Source: Acidobacteriota bacterium (lineage in GTDB: Bacteria; Acidobacteriota; Thermoanaerobaculia; Gp7-AA8). From it: 10,742 bases of DNA. The DNA lies in contig QHVY01000118.1 of assembly GCA_003223695.1 (NCBI GenBank), positions 1 to 10,742 of the forward strand, in the 5' to 3' direction. This document shows, one piece after another, positions 1-7,011 of this stretch. A program made the translations under genes and the position numbers. Positions within the stretch are counted from its first letter, which is position 1, and each line of letters begins with the position of its first letter. The notes under the pieces were generated by a model. It saw nothing but the letters and a program-made list of their open reading frames with translations, was not told where the DNA came from and ran no database searches.

Positions 1-7
1 GGGCGGG

Positions 8-328
8 ATGGGAGAGTTACTCGACTTGATGTTTGGCTCGATGCAGAGCGAGATCGATAAGATTTTCACGAAAGACGTTCAGCCCGCGCAAAGGGCGGCG
101 TTCGACCGGGAAATGAAAACGATGCGCACCTCCGTTCGCCAGAATCGGCTGCCGATCGATCGCCTGCAGCCACTGCTCCGGACGCTGCGCGAAGTCACCT
201 CCGATAGCCGCGTAACTTCCGCCGAGACCGAGCAGTTAACAAAGGAGATTCACGCGATCAACAGTGTGGGTGCCGGCTCTCCAGCCGGCACAGGGCCGGC
301 CAAAGGGCCGGCCGCCACACATCAATGA
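8..328 (+). CDS. Hypothetical protein, possibly the C-terminal part of a longer gene
   Basis: From the ATG at 8 the frame encodes 106 residues. The frame is also open to the left edge (Gly-Gly before the Met) and no convincing Shine-Dalgarno precedes the ATG, so the real start may lie outside the window. Residues 1-85 are charged and look helical, with no signal peptide or clear membrane segment. I do not recognise a family. The last 20 or so residues are a Gly/Ala/Pro-rich tail (starting near SVGAGSPAG) encoded by a palindromic DNA element at 264-320, so the native C-terminus was probably extended or replaced when that element arrived. The stop TGA (326-328) overlaps the uvrB ATG (325-327) in an ATGA arrangement, which suggests co-transcription and coupled translation. 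Function unknown. Confidence 0.55.
   Translation: MGELLDLMFGSMQSEIDKIFTKDVQPAQRAAFDREMKTMRTSVRQNRLPIDRLQPLLRTLREVTSDSRVTSAETEQLTKEIHAINSVGAGSPAGTGPAKGPAATHQ
264..320. repeat. Cloverleaf-like palindromic element
   Basis: The ends GTGTGG (264-269) and CCACAC (315-320) pair as a 6-bp outer stem. Inside are two perfect hairpins: GTGCCGGCT (270-278) with AGCCGGCAC (283-291) around a CTCC loop, and GGCCGGCC (294-301) with GGCCGGCC (306-313) around an AAAG loop. The whole can fold as a three-way junction in DNA or RNA. It resembles REP/MITE-type extragenic palindromes. It lies in the 3' end of the upstream reading frame and ends 4 nt before the uvrB ATG, so in mRNA it could affect uvrB translation or serve as a processing site. 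Element identity and copy number cannot be judged from one window. Confidence 0.7.
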
Positions 329-2255
329 CCATGGATTTCAAACTCGTCTCTCCCTTCGAGCCTCAAGGCGATCAGCCGCAGGCGATCGCGCAGCTGGTGG
401 AGTCCGTCCGTTCCGGTAATCGCGATCAGGTTCTGCTCGGCGTCACAGGCTCGGGAAAGACCTTCACCGTCGCGAAGCTCGTCGAACAGATCAACCGGCC
501 GACGCTCGTTCTCAGTCACAACAAGACCCTCGCCGCGCAGCTCTATCAGGACCGGAAGCCTACGTGCCCGCCGCCGACGTTTACATCGAAAAAGAATCCA
601 CCATCAACGATGAGCTCGACAAGCTCCGGATGAGCGCCACCCGCTCGCTCTTCGAACGCCGCGACGTCATCATCGTCGCCTCGGTCTCGTGCATCTATGG
701 CATCGGCGATCCCGATCTCTACTTCGGAATGCTGCTCTTTTTCGAACGCGGGATCGAAAAACCGATCATTCAATATCTGCGCAGGCTCACCGAGATGCAG
801 TACGAGCGGACGCCGTACGATCTCGCGCGCGGCACGTTCCGCGTCCGCGGCGACGTCGTGGAGCTTTGGCCGGCGTATGAAGACGACGCCGTGCGCATCG
901 AGTTCTTCGGAGACGAAATCGACAAGATCTCTCGCATCGATCCAGTGACCGGCCGCATCAGCGGCGATTTCGATCGCGTCGCCGTCTACCCCCGCACGCA
1001 CTACGTCACGCCGCGACAACGGCTGATGGAAGCGATGGAGAACATCCGCAAAGAGCTCGATGAGCGCGTCTCCGAATTGCGCGCGCAGGAGCGGTTGCTC
1101 GAGGCGCAGCGGCTTTCCCAACGGACGCTGTTCGACCTCGAGATGATGGCCGAGCTGGGCTACTGCAACGGTATCGAGAACTACAGCCGCCACCTCACCG
1201 GCCGCGCTCCGGGTGAGCCTCCGCCGACGCTCATCGACTACTTCCCAGAAGATTTTCTGATGGTGATCGATGAATCACACCAGACCGTCCCGCAGGTTCG
1301 TGGCATGTGGGGAGGCGATCGCTCGCGCAAACAGACGCTCGTCGAATACGGATTCCGGCTGCCTAGCGCAATCGACAATCGGCCTCTCTCCTTCGATGAG
1401 TTCGAATCGAGGCTGACTCAGATCGTCTATGTCTCCGCCACTCCCGGCCCGTACGAGCTGCAGAAAACCGGTGGGCTGTATGTGGAGCAGGTGATTCGGC
1501 CGACGGGACTCGTTGACCCGCAGATCATCATCAAGCCGGTCAAAGGTCAGGTCGACGATCTCATCGGCGTGATCAAAGAACGCGTGGCGAAAAGCGAACG
1601 GGTGATGGTCACCACGTTGACCAAGCGGATGTCCGAGGATCTGACGCGCTATCTGATGGAGCTGGGGATCAAGGTCAATTACCTCCACTCCGACATCGAT
1701 ACGCTCGAGCGCATCGCCATCCTTCGCGACTTCCGAACGGGCATCTTCGATGTGCTTGTCGGCATCAATCTCTTGCGCGAAGGCCTCGACATCCCCGAGT
1801 GCTCGTGTGTCGCCGTCCTGGATGCGGACAAGGAGGGATTCCTTCGCTCGCAGACCTCGCTGATTCAGACGATCGGCCGCGCAGCGCGCAATGTGAACGG
1901 CGTCGCGGTTCTCTATGCCGATGTGATCACCGACTCATTGCGGCTAGCGATCGACGAGACCAATCGCCGTCGCGCGATCCAGCAGACGTACAACGAGGAG
2001 CATGGCATCGAGCCAGCAACAATCATCAAAGCAGTCGACAGCGATCTCGTGAAAATGTCGAATCTCGACTACCTCGACATCGCCGGACCGGTCGGTACGC
2101 GCAAACTCGACATGGTCGCCGACGAGGATCTCGACAAGGCGATCAGCCGCCTGACGAAAGAGATGAAGGAAGCAGCGAAGAATCTCGATTTCGAGAAGGC
2201 CGCCGAGATTCGGGACCGCCTGCGCGAGCTGAAAGAGATCCGGATTTTCGTTTAG
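325..2255 (+). pseudogene. uvrB: UvrB, excinuclease ABC subunit B, broken by an internal deletion with frameshift
   Basis: UvrB is the DNA helicase-like damage-verification subunit of nucleotide excision repair. The first frame (325-549, 75 codons) carries the family N-terminus (FKLVSPFEPQGDQPQAI), the Walker A motif GVTGSGKT and HNKTLAAQLY. After TATCAG at 544-549 the homology jumps to PEAYVP in another frame (from 552). The first frame runs out of homology and stops at 633. The second frame continues to the TAG at 2253-2255 with IVASVSCIYG, VIDESH (DEAD-type motif II), YVSATPG, NLLREGLDIPE, QTIGRAARN and a C-terminal UVR helix pair that would bind UvrC. By comparison with E. coli UvrB about 22 residues are missing, including the Tyr-rich segment leading to PEAY. 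The downstream fragment lacks Walker A, so neither part should work alone. Apart from this lesion the sequence is well conserved, which suggests a recent mutation or an assembly error. ATG 331 is an alternative start. Confidence 0.93.
547..554 (+). other. Deletion/frameshift junction in uvrB
   Basis: The sequence reads CAG GA then CCG GAA GCC TAC. The left side is the Gln codon after LAAQLY in frame with the start at 325. The right side is PEAY in frame with the 3' part. E. coli UvrB has 23 residues between LY and PEAY; here one codon plus two bases remain, so about 64 nt are missing. That is not a multiple of three, which explains the frameshift. Only one or two bases of possible microhomology are seen at the join. 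The missing DNA is not found elsewhere in the window, so no recoding event could restore the protein. Confidence 0.85.
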
Positions 2256-3482
2256 CTACTGCAGCGAGGCCATCGCCGCGGCGGCTTCTTTGTAGGCTGT
2301 GCTCTCGGGCTTCGCGAGCGACTGCGCGCGTTGATAGGCTTCCAGCGCGGCCTTCGGGTCGTTAGCCAGACGCTGCACATTCCCCATCGTCAGCCAGATC
2401 AATGCCTCGGTATCGCGATCTGCGGGCGCGGCCGCGAGCTTTTGCAGCAGCTTGATCGCCCGTCCGGGATTCCCCTCGCGCGCAAACGTGAACGCGGAGA
2501 GCGCGTCCGCGAGCTGGGCAGAGCCTTTTTCATCTCGCGCTTCGGAAAGTTTGTGAGCGCGAGCGTACGCCTCGCGCGCCTGGTCGCCCATGCCGAGGTG
2601 ACTGTAGGTATTCCCGACGAGGAATTCAGCTTCGAGATCTTTCTTCTGATCGAAGAGATCGGAAGCATTTACGAATTTCGAGGCGACGGAGCGGATATCG
2701 TCCATCGCCTTCCGGAAAATCAGAGGAGCCCGTTCGCCAAGAATTCGGAAGCGCTCACGCTCGCCTGCGTCATACACGATGAACGTCGGAAATGCATCCA
2801 CGTGCTGCGCGCGGGCGATGTTGTTCTTGTCCACATCAACGCGCAGAAGAACGAAGTCGGCAAGCCGTTCGCGAACGCTTGGCAGGACGAACACCATGTC
2901 TTCCATGTCGTGACATGGTTTGCACCAAGTGGCAAAGTAATCGACGAAAACGAGCCGGTTCTGACCTCTGGCCGATGTGAACGCGGTCTTCCAGTCGGTT
3001 TGCCACGCGGGCGGCTGAAGCTCCTCCGCGGCGCCGATCCGCTTGTAAACGAACACGCCAAATGGATCGCCAGGTTTCGTGGCGAACGTGGACGGTCGTT
3101 TTTGGCTCAGCTTCCCGCTGAGCGGAACCGGCATGCTGATCGTGAGAGTGCCGTCTTCCAGCCTGTAGATTCCTGGCAGCATCAGCGACTGCCTGCCGAA
3201 ACCCACCATCCGATCGATTTGCTTCGGTTCTTTCGTTGGTTCGATCTTGAACCTCGTGGCGACCTCACCGGCGGGCGATGTTTCGATCCAAAGTTCTCCG
3301 GCGATCGTCACGCCGGGAGCGTTGTTTCCGTTTTCCCGAGTGTTCCCATCGGCCTCCAGAGAGACTTGCACCCATTTCCCTGCGAACCTTTGCAGTTCTT
3401 GTTTGACACGATCATCTTCGGCAAACGCGGGGATCGCGAGAAGAATCAGACCGGCCAGACTCGAGGCGAGAGCGCGGCGGAT
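2256..3482 (-). CDS. Exported TIGR03067-like / thioredoxin-fold / TPR protein, apparent ATC start
   Basis: The frame is open from just after a stop at 3486-3488 and encodes about 408 residues from the ATC at 3482-3480. Residues 2-21 form a signal peptide (RRALASSLAGLILLAIPAFA), so the protein is probably periplasmic. Residues 28-150 match the TIGR03067 pattern: FAGKW, EADGN, TKEPKQID, LPGIYRLEDGTL, KRPSTFATKPG. Residues 160-250 are a thioredoxin fold with FATWCKPC (Cys186, Cys189 region) and the cis-Pro loop DAFPTF, similar to thiol reductases or DsbD-type C-terminal domains. Residues 275-408 are helical TPR-like repeats (LVGNTYSHLGMGDQAREAY, MGNVQRLANDPKAALEAY). Likely role is envelope thiol-disulfide exchange with a partner bound through the TPRs; the substrate is unknown. 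The first conventional in-frame start is GTG at 3371, but starting there would discard the signal peptide and split the first domain. The stop abuts the uvrB stop. Confidence 0.85.
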   Translation of the reverse strand: MRRALASSLAGLILLAIPAFAEDDRVKQELQRFAGKWVQVSLEADGNTRENGNNAPGVTIAGELWIETSPAGEVATRFKIEPTKEPKQIDRMVGFGRQSLMLPGIYRLEDGTLTISMPVPLSGKLSQKRPSTFATKPGDPFGVFVYKRIGAAEELQPPAWQTDWKTAFTSARGQNRLVFVDYFATWCKPCHDMEDMVFVLPSVRERLADFVLLRVDVDKNNIARAQHVDAFPTFIVYDAGERERFRILGERAPLIFRKAMDDIRSVASKFVNASDLFDQKKDLEAEFLVGNTYSHLGMGDQAREAYARAHKLSEARDEKGSAQLADALSAFTFAREGNPGRAIKLLQKLAAAPADRDTEALIWLTMGNVQRLANDPKAALEAYQRAQSLAKPESTAYKEAAAAMASLQ

Positions 3483-3485
3483 GGT

Positions 3486-3493
3486 TCACCTCC
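3486..3493 (-). promoter_or_regulatory. Consensus Shine-Dalgarno upstream of an ATC codon
   Basis: On the minus strand the sequence is GGAGGTGA, a full match to the anti-Shine-Dalgarno. Its GGAGG core ends 6 nt before ATC (3482-3480), the normal distance to a start codon. The in-frame TGA within it (3488-3486) rules out any start further upstream, and no ATG, GTG or TTG occurs in this frame before 3371. This site therefore points to ATC as the start, or to a lost ATG. Confidence 0.7.
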
Positions 3494-3610
3494 AGGTCGC
3501 AGTTATCCTACCGCGGAAGCGGTTCCACCGAATTCCCGAGCAAAGACATCACGATTCTCGTGTGAGCCTGGCCTCGCGCACTCCAATGACATAAGTTTCA
3601 GCAGCGGTTG

Positions 3611-3617
3611 AAAGGAG
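3611..3617 (+). promoter_or_regulatory. Ribosome binding site of the cupin gene
   Basis: AAAGGAG lies 6 nt upstream of the ATG at 3624 and fixes that start. Confidence 0.7.
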
Positions 3618-3623
3618 TATGCA

Positions 3624-4064
3624 ATGAAGCTATTCGGCAGAATCGCCAATATCCTGGTTCTCGGTCTGTTCATCTTCTTCGCCCTCGCTGCCGCCCCCGT
3701 GTCCAAGAAGGCCGCGCCGAAAGACATGGTCGTTTCAGCGGATCAGATGAGGTTTCTGGAAGTGATGCCGGGCATCTCGAAAATGACGCTCTGGGGCGAT
3801 CCGGCGAAGGGCCCCTATGGCGCCATCACGCGTTTCAAAAAGGGTACAAAGGTCGAGTGGCACACGCACCCACACGACATCAGGGCCGTCGTGATTTCCG
3901 GCACGATGCTGTACAACAACGGAAGCGGGGAGCAAAGGCTCGGCCCGGGCTCATTCCTGCAAGAACGCGCCAGCATCAAGCACACGACTGCTGCCTCGGC
4001 TGAATCCGATCTCGAGTTTTTCGAAGAAGGAGCCGGGCCGTTTGCGGTGAAAATGATCAAGTAA
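3624..4064 (+). CDS. Exported cupin-domain protein
   Basis: A 146-residue protein with an N-terminal signal peptide or anchor (residues 5-24, ending FFALAAAP), then a single cupin barrel. Cupin motif 1 is seen as VEWHTHPHDIRAVVISG (residues 77-93), with His80, His82 and His84 as candidate metal ligands. The usual Glu of the motif is not at its expected place. Motif 2 is LGPGSFLQERASIKH (106-120), supplying His120. The protein is probably a periplasmic metal-binding cupin; substrate and reaction cannot be told. The start is supported by AAAGGAG at 3611-3617, 6 nt before the ATG. It diverges from the thioredoxin-fold gene across a 141-nt gap (3483-3623) in which I found no convincing promoter boxes. 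Its 3' end overlaps the convergent 179-residue gene by 8 nt. Confidence 0.85.
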   Translation: MKLFGRIANILVLGLFIFFALAAAPVSKKAAPKDMVVSADQMRFLEVMPGISKMTLWGDPAKGPYGAITRFKKGTKVEWHTHPHDIRAVVISGTMLYNNGSGEQRLGPGSFLQERASIKHTTAASAESDLEFFEEGAGPFAVKMIK

Positions 4065-4596
4065 CGGCAAAGCGATTCCACGGCAGATCGTGCAGCTCCA
4101 CGCCGATTGCCGTCGCTGCTTTCTCGATCTGATGGCGTCCTGCTTCAGGCGTCAGCTTGCTCTTCGGCCAAGCTTCCAGCACTGTTTCGTGCCGTCCCGA
4201 TTCGGTGTGTTCCTCGTGCGCATTGACCAGTAGTCGCTCCTGCAGCTCTTTTGACGCCGCGCCAGTCGCGCTTACGCTGCCGTCGCGATCGACGCGCGCG
4301 AGAAGCCGCCGCGCGGCAGGGGAGAGACCGCGCATTTGCCACGGCTCGCGCGCCCGCCCGACGGCGGCAACGGAGGGCTGCAGACGTTTATGAACGAACG
4401 TCACTTTTCCGGCGATTAGCTTGACAGTGAGGACGACGTCGAACGCCTGCAGCTTGCGAAAAATCTCGTTCGCACGCGGATGCGACCACCACGATCCGGA
4501 GATTTTCTCGCCGGTAATGATTCCCACAGCGCTCGGTAGTTTTTTGTCTTGTAGAAGGAGCAAACCATATTTGTCGAGCGCGGAAGCGAGATTCAT
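4057..4596 (-). CDS. Uncharacterised 179-residue protein with an SGSWWSHPRANEIF motif
   Basis: Cytoplasmic-looking protein with no signal peptide or membrane segment. The N-terminal half holds a striking motif, ITGEKISGSWWSHP (about residues 26-39), followed by ANEIFRKLQAF and a beta-rich stretch (VVLTVKLIAGKVTFVHKRL). The C-terminal half is helical and charged (LSPAARRLLARVDRDG, ELQERLLVNAHEEHTESGRHE). I have the impression that this pattern recurs in bacterial hypothetical proteins, but I cannot name a function. The ATG lies 6 nt after the stop of the upstream 133-residue gene, so it is probably the last gene of the minus-strand set that begins with the glycosyltransferase. Its stop (4059-4057) falls inside the 3' end of the convergent cupin gene, so no separate terminator fits between them. 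Confidence 0.75.
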   Translation of the reverse strand: MNLASALDKYGLLLLQDKKLPSAVGIITGEKISGSWWSHPRANEIFRKLQAFDVVLTVKLIAGKVTFVHKRLQPSVAAVGRAREPWQMRGLSPAARRLLARVDRDGSVSATGAASKELQERLLVNAHEEHTESGRHETVLEAWPKSKLTPEAGRHQIEKAATAIGVELHDLPWNRFAVT

Positions 4597-4602
4597 CGCG
4601 CG

Positions 4603-5004
4603 CTAAGCGAGTCCATCGATCTTTAGCGAGACCACCTGATTCAGCTTCGCGTACATCGCCGGCCGAACGGCAGACTCGACGCCGGGCGGGTTGAGCAGCA
4701 CGGTTTGCACCGCGTGGATCGTTAGGCCGTCTGCAGATGCCTCGGTCGATTCAATCGCGAATCGAGATGGAAAAAGCGTCTGAAACATCGGCGGTCCGGC
4801 GCCGATCTTTTCCTGACTGCCTTGCTTCTCGAGGTCCTTCGCCGCGATGCCATGGGTCAATTCGGACGCAGCATCGTATTGCCGGTGCAGAATCTGCTCT
4901 GCGAATTTCTTGTAGTGCTGAACGGGCGAGTACGACTTGTCGTAGTGGCGATAACCAAGAAATGCGCCGGCAAGAACGACGACGGCAACGACGGCTCGCT
5001 TCAT
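4603..5004 (-). CDS. Small membrane-anchored hypothetical protein
   Basis: A 133-residue protein starting MKRAVVAVVVLAGAFLGYRHY. Residues 4-17 form one hydrophobic segment that could be an uncleaved anchor or signal. The rest should be outside the membrane: SYSPVQHYKKFAEQILHRQYDAA suggests a helix like those in NTF2-like or DUF4864-like proteins, followed by a beta-rich part (FAIESTEASADGLTIHAVQTVLL). The family assignment is only by resemblance. The ATG (5004-5002) overlaps the aminotransferase stop TGA (5003-5001) in an ATGA junction, so translation is likely coupled to it. Function unknown. Confidence 0.75.
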   Translation of the reverse strand: MKRAVVAVVVLAGAFLGYRHYDKSYSPVQHYKKFAEQILHRQYDAASELTHGIAAKDLEKQGSQEKIGAGPPMFQTLFPSRFAIESTEASADGLTIHAVQTVLLNPPGVESAVRPAMYAKLNQVVSLKIDGLA

Positions 5005-6257
5005 AACGCCTCCAGCGCCGCACGCACGCGACGCAATCCGGCCTGGATTTCGTCAGGCGACACGGCGCCGGCGCTGAGCCGGAACCATCCATCCTCTTTT
5101 TTCAGACCGAATGCCTGAAATGGTACGACCGCGAAGCCTGCGCGGTCGAGCAGCAGCTTGCGAATCTCTTCGTTCGTGTGCCCCGTCAGCTGAAATTGCG
5201 CGGACAGATAAATCGCGCCCTGCGGCGCGATCGCGCGTACGGGCAATCCGTCGCGGCGCATCTGCTCGAATCCGTCGTGGAGCAAATCGAGCCGCAGTTG
5301 CAGCTCGCGAATCATGTGTTGGTGATAGCGATCAATGTCCTCGCGCATGCCGAGGAATCGGGCGACGGCGACTTGCTCGGCGCGAGGGGCCCAGGCGCCC
5401 ACGTGGCCGAGAATGTCGCGCATGCGCGCAGTAATGTGCGCCGGCGCGACGCTCCAGCCGACGCGCAGCCCGGTCGCGGCGAACGCTTTCGAGATGCCGT
5501 CGATGAAAATCGTCCAGCGCGCCGACTCTGGTACGAGTTCTGCCGGCGTGTAGTGGCGCTTGCCGCCGAAGGTGAGCATCCAGTAGATCTGATCCCACAT
5601 CAGAAACAGCGGACGCTCGCCGCGGGCGAAACGGCGGTTGTTCTCGTCGACGACGAGCTGCGCGATCGCCGCCACTTCATCGCGGGACATCACTGTCCCC
5701 GTTGGATTCACAGGCGTGTTGATGCAGATCATTCGCGCATCGCGCACGAGTGGCCGGATCTGCTCAGCGGTCGGAAGAAAATTCGTTTCCGGTGTCACGA
5801 CGATCTCCACCGGCACGCCGCCGGCGAGATACGTGTAGTGGTTGTTGTTCCACGACGGAATTGGATAGATCACTTTGTCGCCGGGATCGACAATCGCCGC
5901 GTACGTCGCGAAGACAAGCGGACGCGCGCCGCCGGCGATCAGCACCGATTCGATCGGCACTGTCAGGCCGAACGACTGCTGAAAAAATCGGACCACCGCT
6001 TGCCGCAGCTCTTTGACGCCGTCGGACGGCGGATAATTCGTCTCTCCTGCCGCCAACGCCTCGGTGATCAGTTGTTCCAGTTTTTCCGGAATTCGAAATT
6101 CGCGCGGTGAGAAATCGCCGACGGTCAGATTGCAGATCTCGAGACCCTTCTCGGTGAGCGCGCGGATCTCGCTCGCCACCTTCAGAATCTCCGATCCCAC
6201 GAGTCCTCGGGCCAACGCTGAGAGTCCGGTTTCGTCCTGGAGGTTGACCGTCGTCAT
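5001..6257 (-). CDS. Class I/II (fold type I) PLP-dependent aminotransferase
   Basis: A 418-residue protein of the aspartate aminotransferase superfamily, which moves an amino group between an amino acid and a 2-oxo acid using pyridoxal phosphate. Visible family features are NYPPSDGVKELRQAV (about 74-88), AGGARPLV (PLP phosphate region), INTPVNPTGT (179-188, with Asn184), MWDQIYW (Asp222 and Tyr225), and DGISKAFAATGLRVGW (253-268), in which Lys257 should form the Schiff base and Arg265 contact phosphate. WFRLSAGA near the C-terminus supplies the substrate-carboxylate Arg. Substrate specificity cannot be assigned. I chose the ATG at 6257-6255 because it forms an ATGA overlap with the upstream glycosyltransferase stop and begins the conserved sequence (MTTVNLQDETGLSAL). 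A longer frame to 6353 would run into the glycosyltransferase coding region. Confidence 0.92.
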   Translation of the reverse strand: MTTVNLQDETGLSALARGLVGSEILKVASEIRALTEKGLEICNLTVGDFSPREFRIPEKLEQLITEALAAGETNYPPSDGVKELRQAVVRFFQQSFGLTVPIESVLIAGGARPLVFATYAAIVDPGDKVIYPIPSWNNNHYTYLAGGVPVEIVVTPETNFLPTAEQIRPLVRDARMICINTPVNPTGTVMSRDEVAAIAQLVVDENNRRFARGERPLFLMWDQIYWMLTFGGKRHYTPAELVPESARWTIFIDGISKAFAATGLRVGWSVAPAHITARMRDILGHVGAWAPRAEQVAVARFLGMREDIDRYHQHMIRELQLRLDLLHDGFEQMRRDGLPVRAIAPQGAIYLSAQFQLTGHTNEEIRKLLLDRAGFAVVPFQAFGLKKEDGWFRLSAGAVSPDEIQAGLRRVRAALEAL

Positions 6258-6997
6258 CTTCGTGAATTGTACGCGCGATGAATCTTCCAGAGATCGCTGA
6301 GAGCGCGAATGAAGTCGCGCGATTTCACTTTCGAGCCTTTCACATCGTGCCATTGCGTGACGGGGTATTCGTACAGAGCGCGTGCCACGCGATCGCGTCC
6401 CCAGAGCTGCACGAATCGGGCAATGATCTCCACGTCAAAAATCCAGCGAGACAAAAATGGTGTGCTGAATACTTCGCGAACGGTATCGCTGACACGGAAC
6501 AGCTTGGCACCGCACTGCGTGTCGTAAACCGCGAGCCCGAGGCTCGAGGAGATGAGTGTGGCGCCGACGCGGCCAACGTAGTGGCGCGACGGCCGACGGC
6601 TGATTTCGCGGCCGAGGAGGCGGACGCGCGCTCCGAAGACGATGTCGATCTCCGGGCGGCTTCCCATGATCTCCATGAAACCGGGGAGCTCGGAGAGCGG
6701 CGTGGCCAGGTCGGCGTCCCAGAATCCAACGAAGCCGGGCGAGCGATCGAGCGCCGCGAGGATTCCGCGACGCACGGCTTCAGCCTTTCCGCTGTTTTTT
6801 TCGAGGTTGACAATTCGCGCGCCGGTGGTCGCCAGGACCTCTGATGTGGTATCCGTGCTGCCGTCGTTGACGAAGAGAAATTCGATCTCGTCATCCGGCA
6901 GCCGAAAATGGCGAAAAGCCGTGGCGTCGAGACGTTCCGCTTCGTTGTAGCAGGGGACCACCAGTGCGACGCGCGCCACGAGCGGGCATTGTCGCAT
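6254..6997 (-). CDS. Family 2 glycosyltransferase, dolichyl/polyprenyl-phosphate sugar synthase type
   Basis: A 247-residue GT-A enzyme. It starts with VALVVPCYNEAERLD (9-24), then FLFVNDGSTDTT (40-51), NSGKAEAVRRGI (68-79), and the metal-binding DXD motif in FWDADLATP (92-100, Asp94-Ala-Asp96). A later conserved block is YDTQCGAKLFR (158-168). This order is typical of dolichyl-phosphate mannose or glucose synthases (DPM1/ALG5-like), which transfer a sugar from a nucleotide to a lipid phosphate at the cytoplasmic membrane face. No C-terminal membrane helices are present, as in soluble DPM1-type enzymes. The frame is open upstream to 7141, but that extension is Arg-rich, is encoded by the palindromic element at 7012-7089 and overlaps the divergent esterase gene. 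ATG 6997-6995 (MRQCPLVARVALVV) is therefore preferred, with a weak G-rich stretch before it. First gene of the minus-strand set. Confidence 0.9.
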   Translation of the reverse strand: MRQCPLVARVALVVPCYNEAERLDATAFRHFRLPDDEIEFLFVNDGSTDTTSEVLATTGARIVNLEKNSGKAEAVRRGILAALDRSPGFVGFWDADLATPLSELPGFMEIMGSRPEIDIVFGARVRLLGREISRRPSRHYVGRVGATLISSSLGLAVYDTQCGAKLFRVSDTVREVFSTPFLSRWIFDVEIIARFVQLWGRDRVARALYEYPVTQWHDVKGSKVKSRDFIRALSDLWKIHRAYNSRR

Positions 6998-7011
6998 GCC
7001 GCCCCCGCGGC

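Noticed and set aside
541..566. Programmed frameshifting in uvrB
   Set aside because: A shift could join the frames but could not supply the about 22 missing residues, and no slippery heptamer is present at the join.
564..2255. The 563-residue uvrB 3' frame as a complete, independent gene from GTG 564
   Set aside because: It begins in the middle of a conserved UvrB block, has no ribosome site and lacks Walker A. It is the displaced 3' part of uvrB.
3494..3610. Possible promoter boxes in the divergent gap before the thioredoxin-fold and cupin genes
   Set aside because: A weak TAGGAT-like box can be found on the minus strand, but no matching -35 is convincing. The small CCGC/GCGG repeats there are too short to support an operator.
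2331..3611. 426-residue plus-strand frame opposite the thioredoxin-fold gene
   Set aside because: It is antisense to a gene with clear domain motifs, and its sequence is Arg-rich without recognisable motifs. Long open antisense frames are common in GC-rich DNA.
5178..6110. 310-residue plus-strand frame opposite the aminotransferase
   Set aside because: Antisense shadow of a gene with all PLP-enzyme motifs; Arg/His-rich composition and no family pattern.
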